This document shows positions 17,867-26,520 of a stretch of 64,000 nucleotides of DNA, piece by piece (within the stretch, counting starts at the first letter, position 1; each line of letters begins with the position of its first letter). A program made the position numbers and the translations under genes. Under the pieces are notes generated by a model that was given only the letters and a program-made list of their open reading frames with translations, was not told the origin of the DNA and did no database searches. This DNA is from Alphaproteobacteria bacterium (GTDB lineage: Bacteria > Pseudomonadota > Alphaproteobacteria > Rhodobacterales > Rhodobacteraceae): assembly GCA_030427145.1 (NCBI GenBank), contig JAUHWT010000009.1, positions 1 through 64,000 of the forward strand, in the 5' to 3' direction.

Positions 17867-19459
17867 GTGCGGTGGGATATGGGGTCAGTAAAATCTGATG
17901 TGGCCAGCGGCAATCCGTTGATCAACGGATTACTGTATGGGGTCAGCTGGGACGCAAAAGTCACCTACAGCATTTCAAATTCCACGGCGGATTACCCGGA
18001 CAACTACATGGTTTCCGCACTTGATGGCATTCGTCCAATGACCGATGCGCAAACGGTGGCGATATACTTGGCACTTGACGCCGACATGGTGTCGGAGCCG
18101 GCTTCCGGGTTTACGGTCGAAGGCTTCACCAATCTGAACGTGATGGGCGCTGAAACTGGACAAATTCGGGCCGGAAGCAGTTCAACTGAAAACCTCGCCT
18201 TCGCGTTCTATCCCAGCTACAGCGGCTATGGCGGTGACGTCTGGTTTGGCAATTCCGGCGACAGGCCGGCGGTGGGTAACTACGACTATCACACCGTTCT
18301 GCATGAAATTGGCCATGCTGTCGGCCTTAAGCATGGCCAGGATGGTCTGGCATATGATCCGGACAGCATTCCGCAGCTAAATACGGCTCTCCCCTCGCAA
18401 TACGACAGCATGGAATACTCCGTGATGACCTACAGAAGCTACGTGGGCCAGGACATCGGCGGATACACAAATGAAACCTGGGGGTTCGCACAGACCTTTA
18501 TGATGGCCGATATCGCCGCCCTGCAATACCTGTATGGCGCGGACTACACGGCCAATGCAGGCGATACGATCTACGTATGGCGTCCGGACAGCGGCAACAC
18601 ATGGATCAATGGCGAGGTCGCGATCAGCCCGGGCGCCAACAAAATTTTCCTGACCATCTGGGACGGAGACGGCAATGACACCTATGACCTCTCCGCCTAT
18701 TCCAACGATCTGGACGTTGATCTCTCGCCCGGTGGCACCTCGGAACTGGGTTCAAACCAGCTTGCATGGCTCGGCGGTGGTAATGACGACAACGGCAGCG
18801 ATGCGAGCGGCAGTGTCTACAACGCCCTGATGCACGGGAATGATACGCGCTGCCTGATCGAAAATGTCATCTGCGGAAGCGGTGACGATTTGGTGCGGGG
18901 CAACCAGGCCGACAATATAGTCAAGGGCGGTCTCGGGATTGACACTCTGGTGTTCGACGGCAATCGCGACGACTACGACATATACTCGAAACACGGTGTT
19001 CTGACCGTTGTCGACCAACGCGGCCTGGATGGCACCGATACGGCGGAAAGCATTGAACTGTTCAGATTTGCTGACGGGGACCATTCCGCGGACCATTTCC
19101 TGAACGGGGTCACCGGATCGGAAAGGGGAGAATATCTGGCCGGGACCGACAATGACGACGTGATCTGGTCAAAGGGCGGTCGGTTTGACCGCATGTACGG
19201 AGGGGACGGTGCCGACCGCTTTGTGATCGGATGGGAGACCTCGAACGGGAGCACGGAGCGCGAGATCATCTATGATTACGAGGTCGGCAGCGATCAGATC
19301 GCATTGATGGATGGAGCAAGCGTCAGCCACTTTTCCAAAACCTCGAGTTTTCTCGTTGCGCATTTTGCGGGCGACGGAGACCTGCTGTTCATCGGCGGGG
19401 ACGCTGTCGATCCCGACCACCTGACGTTCACCGCGGCAGATGGGCTACTCCTGGCCTGA
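17867..19459 (+). CDS. Serralysin-like (M10B) zinc metalloprotease with RTX repeats
   Basis: The metzincin zinc site HEIGHAVGLKH begins near residue 146, and the Met-turn is SVMTYRSY near 187. The C-terminal half contains glycine/aspartate-rich RTX-type repeats such as GSGDDLVRGNQADN and GLGIDTLVF, which bind calcium. Proteins of this family are exported by type I secretion with a C-terminal signal; no type I secretion genes are seen here. The start is unclear. The best-placed ATG (17863, with GGGTGGGA five bases upstream) reads MSAVGYGVSKI and then stops, while this frame opens at GTG 17867 directly after an in-frame stop. A one-base frameshift near 17893-17896 would join the two. A rightward terminator follows. 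Confidence 0.85.
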   Translation: MRWDMGSVKSDVASGNPLINGLLYGVSWDAKVTYSISNSTADYPDNYMVSALDGIRPMTDAQTVAIYLALDADMVSEPASGFTVEGFTNLNVMGAETGQIRAGSSSTENLAFAFYPSYSGYGGDVWFGNSGDRPAVGNYDYHTVLHEIGHAVGLKHGQDGLAYDPDSIPQLNTALPSQYDSMEYSVMTYRSYVGQDIGGYTNETWGFAQTFMMADIAALQYLYGADYTANAGDTIYVWRPDSGNTWINGEVAISPGANKIFLTIWDGDGNDTYDLSAYSNDLDVDLSPGGTSELGSNQLAWLGGGNDDNGSDASGSVYNALMHGNDTRCLIENVICGSGDDLVRGNQADNIVKGGLGIDTLVFDGNRDDYDIYSKHGVLTVVDQRGLDGTDTAESIELFRFADGDHSADHFLNGVTGSERGEYLAGTDNDDVIWSKGGRFDRMYGGDGADRFVIGWETSNGSTEREIIYDYEVGSDQIALMDGASVSHFSKTSSFLVAHFAGDGDLLFIGGDAVDPDHLTFTAADGLLLA

Positions 19460-19484
19460 ACCAAAAAAATCGCTTTCCTGGCGA

Positions 19485-19524
19485 GCAGGTAGTTCCGGAG
19501 AAACCGGAGCTACCTGCATTTTTT
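19485..19524 (+). terminator. Rho-independent terminator after the protease gene
   Basis: GCAGGTAG pairs with CTACCTGC around a second paired segment (TCCGG/CCGGA), and is followed by ATTTTTT. It ends 65 bases past the protease stop. A run of seven A residues at 19463-19469 means it may also work for the leftward iclR transcript. Confidence 0.85.
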
Positions 19525-20332
19525 AGTCCTCCTGGGTTAGATCGTCCGCCTCGTCCCCGGCGCCACCGATGAGCACCGACAACCTCGACGCCGCACCTTT
19601 CAGGACTTCCACATGTTGCTCCGCGTCGCGCAGTGGAAGGCGGGACGCCGGGGCGTGGAACGAAAGGGTCGAAACGAGCCGGCCCTCGGATCCGTAGATT
19701 GGAACTGCCACGGCAATCATGCCCTCCATGAATTCACTGTCGTCGGTGGAATAGCCCCGCTCACGTATCCGGCTGACCTCTTCCAACACGGCGTCGGCCG
19801 AAACCAGGGTTCCGGGCGTGCGGGCCTCAAAAACGGTTGCTTCAAGATAGCTTTTCAGGTGACGGCGGTTCAGCGTGCTGAGATACATCTTGCCGCTGGC
19901 CGTGCAGTAAAACGGAACGCGCGTACCCACCGGAAGCTGGATACGAAGTGGCCATTTTGTCTCCACGCGATCTATGTAGACCATCGCGTCACGATCCGGC
20001 AGAGCGAGGTTGACGGTCTCACCCACCTGCTCGGCAAGATCGGTAAGTATCGCAACCCGCGCGGTCCTGATGCGAAGCGAGGAGAGTATCCCCGTGGACA
20101 TCCGCCGGAGCCGGGCGCCGGGCGAATAGGATCGCCCGTCAATTTCGCGCTGAATAAAGCCTTCCTGCTCCAGTGTGGAGAAGAGCCTGTGGATGGTGGG
20201 TTTCGGCAGGTTCAGTGACTGGTTCAGTTCGGTCGGTGTAACCGGAACTCCGATCCGCGCCATTTCCTCCAGGACGAAGAGAAGCCGCAGGTTGGTTGGA
20301 ATGGAACCGGAATTGTCTGAACCGTCTTTCAC
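19523..20332 (-). CDS. IclR-family transcriptional regulator
   Basis: This 269-residue regulator has an N-terminal winged helix-turn-helix (about residues 14-70, with LNLPKPTIHRLFSTLEQEGF) and a C-terminal IclR effector domain with YCTASGKMYLSTL and a SFHAPASRL-type ending. IclR proteins sense small carbon-source metabolites. The gene begins 26 bases after the end of dctM in the same direction, so it is probably the last gene of the TRAP transporter operon. It most likely controls that operon and the divergent GMC oxidoreductase gene from the shared region 23732-23842. The ligand is unknown. Confidence 0.88.
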   Translation of the reverse strand: MKDGSDNSGSIPTNLRLLFVLEEMARIGVPVTPTELNQSLNLPKPTIHRLFSTLEQEGFIQREIDGRSYSPGARLRRMSTGILSSLRIRTARVAILTDLAEQVGETVNLALPDRDAMVYIDRVETKWPLRIQLPVGTRVPFYCTASGKMYLSTLNRRHLKSYLEATVFEARTPGTLVSADAVLEEVSRIRERGYSTDDSEFMEGMIAVAVPIYGSEGRLVSTLSFHAPASRLPLRDAEQHVEVLKGAASRLSVLIGGAGDEADDLTQED

Positions 20333-20358
20333 TTATCATCACCTGCCAAAATCAGCAT

Positions 20359-21726
20359 TTACCCCGAAGAACCTGGAACAAGCACGGTTGACAGGGACGG
20401 CACAAGAGCCACGACCATCCAAACCGCAAGCAACGCCACAAGATAGAACACCGAATACCTAAGAAGCCTGAAATATGGAACGCCGGTAACTCCGGATGCC
20501 ACATAAAGGTTCAAACCATATGGCGGCGTAATGAAGCCGATCGATGCACCCACGAGGAAGATCACCGCAAACTGCAGGGGATCGACACCCGCTGAATGCG
20601 CGATCGGCGCCAATATCGGTGCCAGGATGATTGTTACCGGCAGGCTTTCGAGAACCATTCCCGCCACAAACACGATGGCCATGGAGGTGAACAGCACGGC
20701 GTAATAATCCCCCATCCCGCGAACGAAGTCGCCTATGAATTCCTGGGCCCCGAGAACCGACAGTATCTGCTGCATGACGACCGAAACCGCAATCAGTGGC
20801 GCGAGAATGCCCGCGATCTGGGCCGAGCGCATGGTGATCGACGGCAATTCCAATGGCCCGAACCCCTTCACCACCAGCATTTCGCCGAAACCGCGATGCG
20901 CCACGGGGCGGTCCTCATCCGGCGATCCCATCAATTTGTGGATCGGAAGGCTGACAAACCCCACAATGATGCAGAACCCGACAGTCACACCGGCCGCCTC
21001 GGTTGGAGAGAATTTACCCGTGTAAATGCCCCAAAGCACCAGACCGATCGCAAAAAAGCCAAGCCAGGCACCGACCGCGGTTTTCATCACCCGGGCGAAA
21101 TCGAGACTGATCAGATGCCCCCAGCCATTTCGCGAGCAGATCACAAAGGCGGTCAGCATCATGCCAAACACCATCATGGCACCCGGAATAATACCCGCCA
21201 CAAAAAGCTCCGAAATCGGCAGGTTCATCAGAAAGCCGTAAACGATGAAGATGATCGACGGCGGAATGATGATGCCGACCGTACCCCCCGCAGCGGCCGT
21301 CGCCGCGGAAAAGCGCTCGTCGTATCCACCCTTGACCATCTCCGGATGCAGCATGGATCCGATGGTTGCGGTGGTTGCTGAGTTGGATCCTGAGATCGCG
21401 GCGAACAGTCCACAGGCCCCGATGCTGGCCATTGCAAGTCCGCCCCTCAACCAGCCGAGACAGGAATACGCAAAGTCGGACAGTCTTCGCGCGATACCGG
21501 AGCGGTTGATGAGGTCACCGGTCAGAATGAAGAGCGGCATCGCCAATAGCGCGAAACCATCGGTGAACACATCGCCCAGCGCCGCACCGATGTTATCGAG
21601 CGGCAAACCAAGCACAAAGCTCAGCCCGATCACCCAGTACCCGATAACAAGAAACACCGGCACGCCGAGCATAAAGAATACGGTGACACCCAGTGAGATA
21701 AGCGTAATCCAGTTTCCGTCCGTCAT
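20359..21726 (-). CDS. dctM: TRAP transporter large permease (DctM family)
   Basis: This is the 12-helix, roughly 455-residue membrane subunit that carries solute and sodium in tripartite ATP-independent periplasmic transport. Typical segments include GLPLDNIGAALGDVFTDGFALL, split over the first helices, and ISGSNSATTATIGSMLHPEM. GIIIPPSIIFIVYGF and the C-terminal FITPPYGLNLYV are also present. The start at 21726 has GGGGAGGGCTGA just upstream and lies two bases after the dctQ stop. It works with the DctQ and DctP proteins encoded upstream. Confidence 0.95.
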   Translation of the reverse strand: MTDGNWITLISLGVTVFFMLGVPVFLVIGYWVIGLSFVLGLPLDNIGAALGDVFTDGFALLAMPLFILTGDLINRSGIARRLSDFAYSCLGWLRGGLAMASIGACGLFAAISGSNSATTATIGSMLHPEMVKGGYDERFSAATAAAGGTVGIIIPPSIIFIVYGFLMNLPISELFVAGIIPGAMMVFGMMLTAFVICSRNGWGHLISLDFARVMKTAVGAWLGFFAIGLVLWGIYTGKFSPTEAAGVTVGFCIIVGFVSLPIHKLMGSPDEDRPVAHRGFGEMLVVKGFGPLELPSITMRSAQIAGILAPLIAVSVVMQQILSVLGAQEFIGDFVRGMGDYYAVLFTSMAIVFVAGMVLESLPVTIILAPILAPIAHSAGVDPLQFAVIFLVGASIGFITPPYGLNLYVASGVTGVPYFRLLRYSVFYLVALLAVWMVVALVPSLSTVLVPGSSG

Positions 21727-21728
21727 CT

Positions 21729-22388
21729 TCAGCCCTCCCCGATCGCGACAGTGCCAATCAACGGATTGCCGTTTCGCAGGTTTTCCACGTCAATGAGGTA
21801 GTTCTCCATCGCCCGTGCCGCGATCAGAATGAAGCTGAGCGGTACGGAAATTAGGAACCACCACTGCAGGACGTTGTCCGTCCCGAGCAGGATCTGAAAG
21901 TTGGACGCCGAGTTTGCCGCAACCCGTGTGGACGTGACGATCACAACCCAGGAAAACCCGAGCCAGAGTACGAAATCGAGCGACAGGCAGAAAAACTGCA
22001 AAGGACGCGGCATTGAGGCACGAAATTCCGCGAAGGCCAGATGCGTTCGGAGTTTCACGTTATAGGCACATCCGGCCCAGGTCATGATGAGGAACAGGAA
22101 CGGCGGCAATGTGGTCGACCACGGCGCCTGAACATTCAGAATGAACCTGCGAAAGACCTCTACAAAGATAATGGCGCCGATCAAAAGATACGTGGAGACC
22201 ATGATCGTGCTCTCCAGCTTGCGTTCCACCCATGGAATTTTGCTGTAGAGTACGAGAAAAAACAGTCCCCCCAACAACGTGACGAGAGCGCCAAGCACCC
22301 AGGCTCCGGGTCCTCTGAGGGCCTCGCTGAGCATCCACGCGTCATTTGCGAACAGCGCGCTGATTATTTCCCCGATGTTACCAATCAT
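21729..22388 (-). CDS. dctQ: TRAP transporter small permease (DctQ family)
   Basis: The 219-residue protein has the four membrane helices of DctQ, which pairs with DctM and contacts the substrate-binding protein. An extra hydrophobic stretch near the N-terminus (LGALVTLLGGLFFLVLYSKI) makes it somewhat longer than the usual 160-180 residues. The segment FLIMTWAGCAYNVKLRTHLAF matches the family core, here given only in part. It sits between dctP and dctM in the standard order. A strong hairpin lies in the spacer after dctP. Confidence 0.88.
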   Translation of the reverse strand: MIGNIGEIISALFANDAWMLSEALRGPGAWVLGALVTLLGGLFFLVLYSKIPWVERKLESTIMVSTYLLIGAIIFVEVFRRFILNVQAPWSTTLPPFLFLIMTWAGCAYNVKLRTHLAFAEFRASMPRPLQFFCLSLDFVLWLGFSWVVIVTSTRVAANSASNFQILLGTDNVLQWWFLISVPLSFILIAARAMENYLIDVENLRNGNPLIGTVAIGEG

Positions 22389-22458
22389 GACCTGCCCCTC
22401 CCCACGAGCAGCTTACCTACGCCCGTGGCGTGTCTCGATACGGTTTTGTGTTCAGTGT

Positions 22459-22490
22459 GCCGGTGGATGGCTGCGCAGCCACCCACCGGC
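22459..22490. promoter_or_regulatory. Long hairpin between dctP and dctQ
   Basis: GCCGGTGG and CCACCGGC enclose a further TGGCTG/CAGCCA pairing, giving a nearly perfect stem of about 14 pairs with one mismatch. No U-run follows on the transcript strand. Such hairpins often protect the mRNA of the binding-protein gene and lower expression of the downstream permeases. Confidence 0.65.
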
Positions 22491-22498
22491 AAATATCG

Positions 22499-23731
22499 TC
22501 AGGCCTTCCACCAGCGGCGGGGCTCAACGTTTTCAGCCAGCATGTCGACCGGGATCTCGCGGGCCACATTGTAGATGGCGTCATAGGTATCGATACCGCC
22601 GGCCCAGTTGTTGATGCGCTCACGCCACTGGCTCCAGGGATCGGGATTGAACTCCGGCGAACACATCTCCTCGGCGATCTTGATTTCCTCGGGCGGCAGG
22701 AACGCATTCCGCACGTTGTTCTGCGCGAAAATCGTGTTCGGAAGCTGGGGATCAGAGAACCCAACCGTGTTCACCAGGGCTGCCTCATTGGCGGCCTGAA
22801 CGTGAACCTGTGCCAGATAGGCGGATTCCATCACGGCGTCCTGCAGATAGCCATCGAGGCTGTCAAACACCTTCGCCGACATGGCCGTATGTTCGGTTCC
22901 GCAGAAGAACTTCAGGTCCACGGACTGGGACACAACCGGGGCCATGTTTGCATAAGCCACGGCTGAAGCCCAGGTTTCCGCGCCATCAATAAGACCGGTT
23001 TTCAGGCCGTCGAGGGTTTCCTCCCAGGCCACCGGCACCGGGTTGAGGTTCAGGAGCTGCATGGCGATACGGCCAAGCTGAGTGCCCGTTACGCGATTTT
23101 TGGTGCCGAAAAGCTCCTCAACCTTCGTAACGGTCGGCTTGTCTTGGGCACCCAGACCCAACTGGATACCGCGAAGCTCACAATGGCTGAACAGGAACTT
23201 CATGCCATGCCGCTTCTCAAATGGATCGCGCAGAATGCGCTGACTCTCCGGGCTGTAAAGAAAATAGTACTGGGAGGCGCGGCTGGGGAACATGTACGCG
23301 TAGTCCAACACGTTCAGGTAGGGCGCTGCGCCGGCCGAGTTCTGTGTCGAGGCCGCATAGATGTCGGTAATGCCCAGCTGGGTTTTTTCCACGCAGTTGG
23401 GCTGACCACAAATCTGGTTGTCGCCGATAAACTCAATACGGATTTCGCCGTCAGTACGGGATTCGAGATCGCGGGCGAATTCCAGCGCACCCGCACGTTC
23501 AATCAGAAGGTTACGGGCGTTGAAGCCCGCCGCACCAAACTTGAGCGTGTGCTTGGCTTCCTTGGCGAAGCGCTTTTCGTAAGTTGATTCAGCAGCTTTT
23601 GCGAGTGACGCGACCGAAACCGTCCCGCCCAGCGTGCCCGCAGCGAGCAGCGTCGACGACATTCCATACTGTCCAGCGACTTTGAAAAGATCGCGGCGAG
23701 ACAGCCCGCCAAGTTTGGCAGCCAATGACAT
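22499..23731 (-). CDS. dctP: TRAP transporter substrate-binding protein (DctP family)
   Basis: This 410-residue periplasmic protein captures the solute for the TRAP system. The N-terminus has a twin-arginine signal (SRRDLFK at residues 11-17, followed by a hydrophobic stretch ending in AKAAES), so it is exported folded. Features of the family include SRTDGEIRIEFIGDN and GLKTGLIDGAETWASAVAY. It is longer than the usual 330-residue DctP, and the C-terminal region is extended. The ATG at 23731 has GGGAGGAA upstream. The next gene on the other strand is an FAD alcohol oxidoreductase, which suggests that the solute is an alcohol or sugar derivative. Confidence 0.92.
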   Translation of the reverse strand: MSLAAKLGGLSRRDLFKVAGQYGMSSTLLAAGTLGGTVSVASLAKAAESTYEKRFAKEAKHTLKFGAAGFNARNLLIERAGALEFARDLESRTDGEIRIEFIGDNQICGQPNCVEKTQLGITDIYAASTQNSAGAAPYLNVLDYAYMFPSRASQYYFLYSPESQRILRDPFEKRHGMKFLFSHCELRGIQLGLGAQDKPTVTKVEELFGTKNRVTGTQLGRIAMQLLNLNPVPVAWEETLDGLKTGLIDGAETWASAVAYANMAPVVSQSVDLKFFCGTEHTAMSAKVFDSLDGYLQDAVMESAYLAQVHVQAANEAALVNTVGFSDPQLPNTIFAQNNVRNAFLPPEEIKIAEEMCSPEFNPDPWSQWRERINNWAGGIDTYDAIYNVAREIPVDMLAENVEPRRWWKA

Positions 23732-23842
23732 GATAGTTCCTCCCGGTTTGTTATTGAGACTTGTAGTATCATTTTTAATACACTAATTTCACTCTGGCAA
23801 GGAAAACATGGCACCACATCAAACAAAGAAAAGAGCTTGGGG
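23732..23842. promoter_or_regulatory. Divergent control region for the TRAP operon and the GMC oxidoreductase
   Basis: The 111 bases between the two start codons must contain both promoters. A short AT-rich inverted repeat (GTAT, eight bases, ATAC) lies around 23766-23785 and is a candidate site for the IclR regulator encoded at the end of the TRAP operon. This is inference from position. Confidence 0.45.
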
Positions 23843-25462
23843 ATGGAAACGACCAACACCGACTACATTGTCATTGGTGCGGGTTCAGCTGGATGCGTTC
23901 TCGCAAACCGACTGAGCGCGGACCCGGCCAACAGCGTGGTTCTGCTCGAAGCGGGTGGACGGGACTGGAATCCCTGGATCCATATTCCGGTCGGGTACTT
24001 TAAGACCATGCACAATCCGTCCGTGGACTGGTGTTACAAAACCGAGCCTGATCCGGGCCTGAATGGTCGCCGTCTGGACTGGCCCCGGGGCAAGGTACTC
24101 GGCGGCTCCTCATCCCTTAACGGATTGCTCTATGTACGTGGACAACCACAGGATTATGACCGCTGGCAGCAGATGGGAAATCGCGGCTGGGGCTGGGAAC
24201 ACGTTCTGCCGCTCTTCAAACGGTCTGAGCTTCAGGAGCGTGGCGCGGACGAGTTTCACGGCACGGATGGAACGCTTGCGGTCTCAAACATGCGCCTGCA
24301 ACGGGCCATCTGCGACGCCTGGGTGGCGGCTGCGCAGGAGGCGGGATACCCCTTCAACCCGGACTACAATGGCAAAGATCAGGAGGGCGTCGGTTACTTT
24401 CAGTTGACCGCCCGAAACGGACGCCGGTGCAGTTCCGCGGTCGCTTTTCTGAAACCTGTCAAAGACCGAAAAAATCTCAAAATCATCACCAAAGCCCAGG
24501 TGCAAAAAGTTGAGATTGATTCGTCGGGCCGCGCGACCGGCGTCACTTACGCAGATGCTGCGGGAACGGTTCACACCATCAACTGCAACCGCGAAGTGAT
24601 TCTCTCATCCGGCGCCATCGGCTCGCCCCAGGTGCTGATGCATTCCGGCATTGGTGAACCGGAACAACTGAAGGCAAACGGCATCGAGGTCAAAAGGGAA
24701 ATGCCGGCAGTCGGCAAAAACCTTCAGGACCATCTTCAGGCTCGTCTGGTATTCAAATGCAACGAACCCACGCTCAATGACGAGGTTCGCAGCCTGTTAA
24801 ATCAGGCAAGAATTGCCATGAAATACGCCCTCTTCCGGGCCGGCCCAATGACCATGGCCGCAAGTCTCGCCACCGGCTTCCTGAAAACGGGGCCCCAGGT
24901 CGAAACTCCCGATATTCAGTTCCACGTTCAGCCGTGGTCAGCCGACAGCCCCGGCGAGGGCGTCCATCCATTCTCCGCCTTCACCATGTCGGTTTGTCAG
25001 CTTCGCCCGGAGAGCCGCGGTGAGATCGTGCTGAACGGCCCGGATCCCACCACATACCCCAAAATCCACCCCAACTACCTCTCGACGGAAACGGACTGCC
25101 GCACCATTGTGGAGGGCGTCAAAATCGCCCGAAAAATAGCCCGTCACGCTCCTTTGGATTCAAAAATATCGGAAGAATTCCGGCCTGACAGCTCACTGGA
25201 CATGGACGACTACGAGGGCACCCTCGACTGGGCGCGCAACAACTCATCGTCGATCTATCACCCCACGGGTACCTGCAAGATGGGAGAAGGCCCCAATACG
25301 GTTGTGGATGACCGTCTCAGGGTACATGGCATCAGGGGACTACGGGTCGCGGACTGTTCCATCATGCCCGAGATCGTCTCAGGCAACACCAACGCTCCCG
25401 CAATCATGATTGGTGAGAAAGCCAGCGACATGATCCTGGAGGACAGTAAAGTGGCGGTTTAA
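23843..25462 (+). CDS. GMC-family FAD-dependent alcohol/choline-type dehydrogenase
   Basis: The 539-residue flavoenzyme has the FAD-binding motif [16 protein letters not shown] at the N-terminus and the GMC signature [19 protein letters not shown]. The C-terminus has the catalytic-histidine region [15 protein letters not shown] and the ending [17 protein letters not shown]. It oxidises a primary alcohol or polyol and passes electrons to the respiratory chain. It resembles BetA broadly, but a second, more typical BetA is encoded at 57535-59190, so this one probably handles the solute of the divergent TRAP transporter. The ATG at 23843 is preferred to a TTG six bases upstream. Confidence 0.88.
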   Translation: METTNTDYIVIGAGSAGCVLANRLSADPANSVVLLEAGGRDWNPWIHIPVGYFKTMHNPSVDWCYKTEPDPGLNGRRLDWPRGKVLGGSSSLNGLLYVRGQPQDYDRWQQMGNRGWGWEHVLPLFKRSELQERGADEFHGTDGTLAVSNMRLQRAICDAWVAAAQEAGYPFNPDYNGKDQEGVGYFQLTARNGRRCSSAVAFLKPVKDRKNLKIITKAQVQKVEIDSSGRATGVTYADAAGTVHTINCNREVILSSGAIGSPQVLMHSGIGEPEQLKANGIEVKREMPAVGKNLQDHLQARLVFKCNEPTLNDEVRSLLNQARIAMKYALFRAGPMTMAASLATGFLKTGPQVETPDIQFHVQPWSADSPGEGVHPFSAFTMSVCQLRPESRGEIVLNGPDPTTYPKIHPNYLSTETDCRTIVEGVKIARKIARHAPLDSKISEEFRPDSSLDMDDYEGTLDWARNNSSSIYHPTGTCKMGEGPNTVVDDRLRVHGIRGLRVADCSIMPEIVSGNTNAPAIMIGEKASDMILEDSKVAV

Positions 25463-25471
25463 AACCGACGC

Positions 25472-26230
25472 CTATTTCGCTCCAAACCCACTGGCCATGA
25501 CGAAAATCGTGCGGAGGGCTATGTACACGTCCAGGCGTCCGCAGGAAGCTTCGACGTAGCGCTGATCGTACATTGCCTTTAGCGCCGTCGCCTCCGCTCC
25601 ATCCGCATACCCGTGCTCAATCTGCGCCAGTCCTGTAATTCCCGGCTTCACGCGAAAACGCTCGTTGTAGTGGCCGATCAGTTGCGAAAAATACTCCGCA
25701 TGCTCAATGGCATCCGGGCGCGGTCCGATTACACTCATTTCACCCAAGAGAACATTGATGAAGTTGGGCAGCTCATCAACGCGTGTCCGCCTGAGAAAAC
25801 CGCCCAGCGCCGTGATCCGGTCGGTTTCAAGCCCAGCTTCCGGGCCGCGTGCCGTGTCCCCGGACGGCAGCATGGTACGAAATTTGTACATGTAAAACGC
25901 CTGCCGGTTTCGGCCCATGCGCTTTTGCACAAACATCAGCGGACCAGGATTCAAGACCGGGTTCACAATCAGAAGGAGCACCGCAAGCAGGAGAATAACC
26001 GGCATTGCGGCAAGCGCGCAGCACATATCGAACGTGGTTTTATAAAGTCGGAAAACGGGCGACCATCTGATCCCATTGAGGTCGGATTTGAGAAACCGTT
26101 TTGTTCCCCGCCCCTGAAAAAATATCGGGACTTCGAGTTCCAGATCCTGAAAAGACATGCCTAAAATACTCCACGACACCAAGCAAACAGGCAGGAAACC
26201 GAACAACCTGAGGTTTCCTACAATTTTCAT
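25472..26230 (-). CDS. Undecaprenyl-phosphate sugar-1-phosphate transferase (initiating transferase)
   Basis: This monotopic membrane enzyme starts polysaccharide repeat-unit assembly by transferring a sugar phosphate to undecaprenyl phosphate. All family motifs are present: a hydrophobic anchor (ALAAMPVILLLAVLLLIVN), KRMGRNRQAFYMYKFRTM, the catalytic RRTRVDELPNFINVLLGEMS, IGPRPD and RFRVKPGITGLAQI. It lacks the multi-helix N-terminal domain of WbaP/WcaJ, as in short forms. The start is uncertain: ATG 26230 gives 252 residues, while ATG 26158 (MSFQDLELEV) has GGAG ten bases upstream and gives 228. It is separated from the main polysaccharide cluster by the TRAP/GMC module and faces the GMC gene tail to tail. 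Confidence 0.9.
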   Translation of the reverse strand: MKIVGNLRLFGFLPVCLVSWSILGMSFQDLELEVPIFFQGRGTKRFLKSDLNGIRWSPVFRLYKTTFDMCCALAAMPVILLLAVLLLIVNPVLNPGPLMFVQKRMGRNRQAFYMYKFRTMLPSGDTARGPEAGLETDRITALGGFLRRTRVDELPNFINVLLGEMSVIGPRPDAIEHAEYFSQLIGHYNERFRVKPGITGLAQIEHGYADGAEATALKAMYDQRYVEASCGRLDVYIALRTIFVMASGFGAK

Positions 26231-26464
26231 ATTACGGTATCGAAAGAGTAAAATAATCTAAGCGATTTTTAGTAGAACTAATTGAAAAAGTGGTAAAAAT
26301 CGGAAGCCGCAGTGAAAATTCCGCTTTAGTTCAGTCGCTTGCGGGAATTAACCATCTGATAAAACTCAAGGTTGAATTCCATTAATCGAAACCGGCCTGG
26401 AAAATTTGAGCCATTTCACCTGAGTGCTGCGTACCGTTGCGGAGACGATTCCACCTCAAGTAGA

Positions 26465-26490
26465 AAGCCCCGCTGTTACCAACGGGGCTT
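26465..26490 (-). terminator. Hairpin terminator downstream of clpB
   Basis: AAGCCCCG and CGGGGCTT form an eight-pair stem with a ten-base loop, 31 bases past the clpB stop on its strand. The downstream U-run is short (TTTC). Confidence 0.7.
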
Positions 26491-26520
26491 CCACTCAGTT
26501 CCGGATATGCCTGACCGGCT

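Noticed and set aside
20596-21381. Open frame opposite dctM
   Set aside because: Arginine/histidine-rich antisense translation of a membrane protein gene; no ribosome-binding site.
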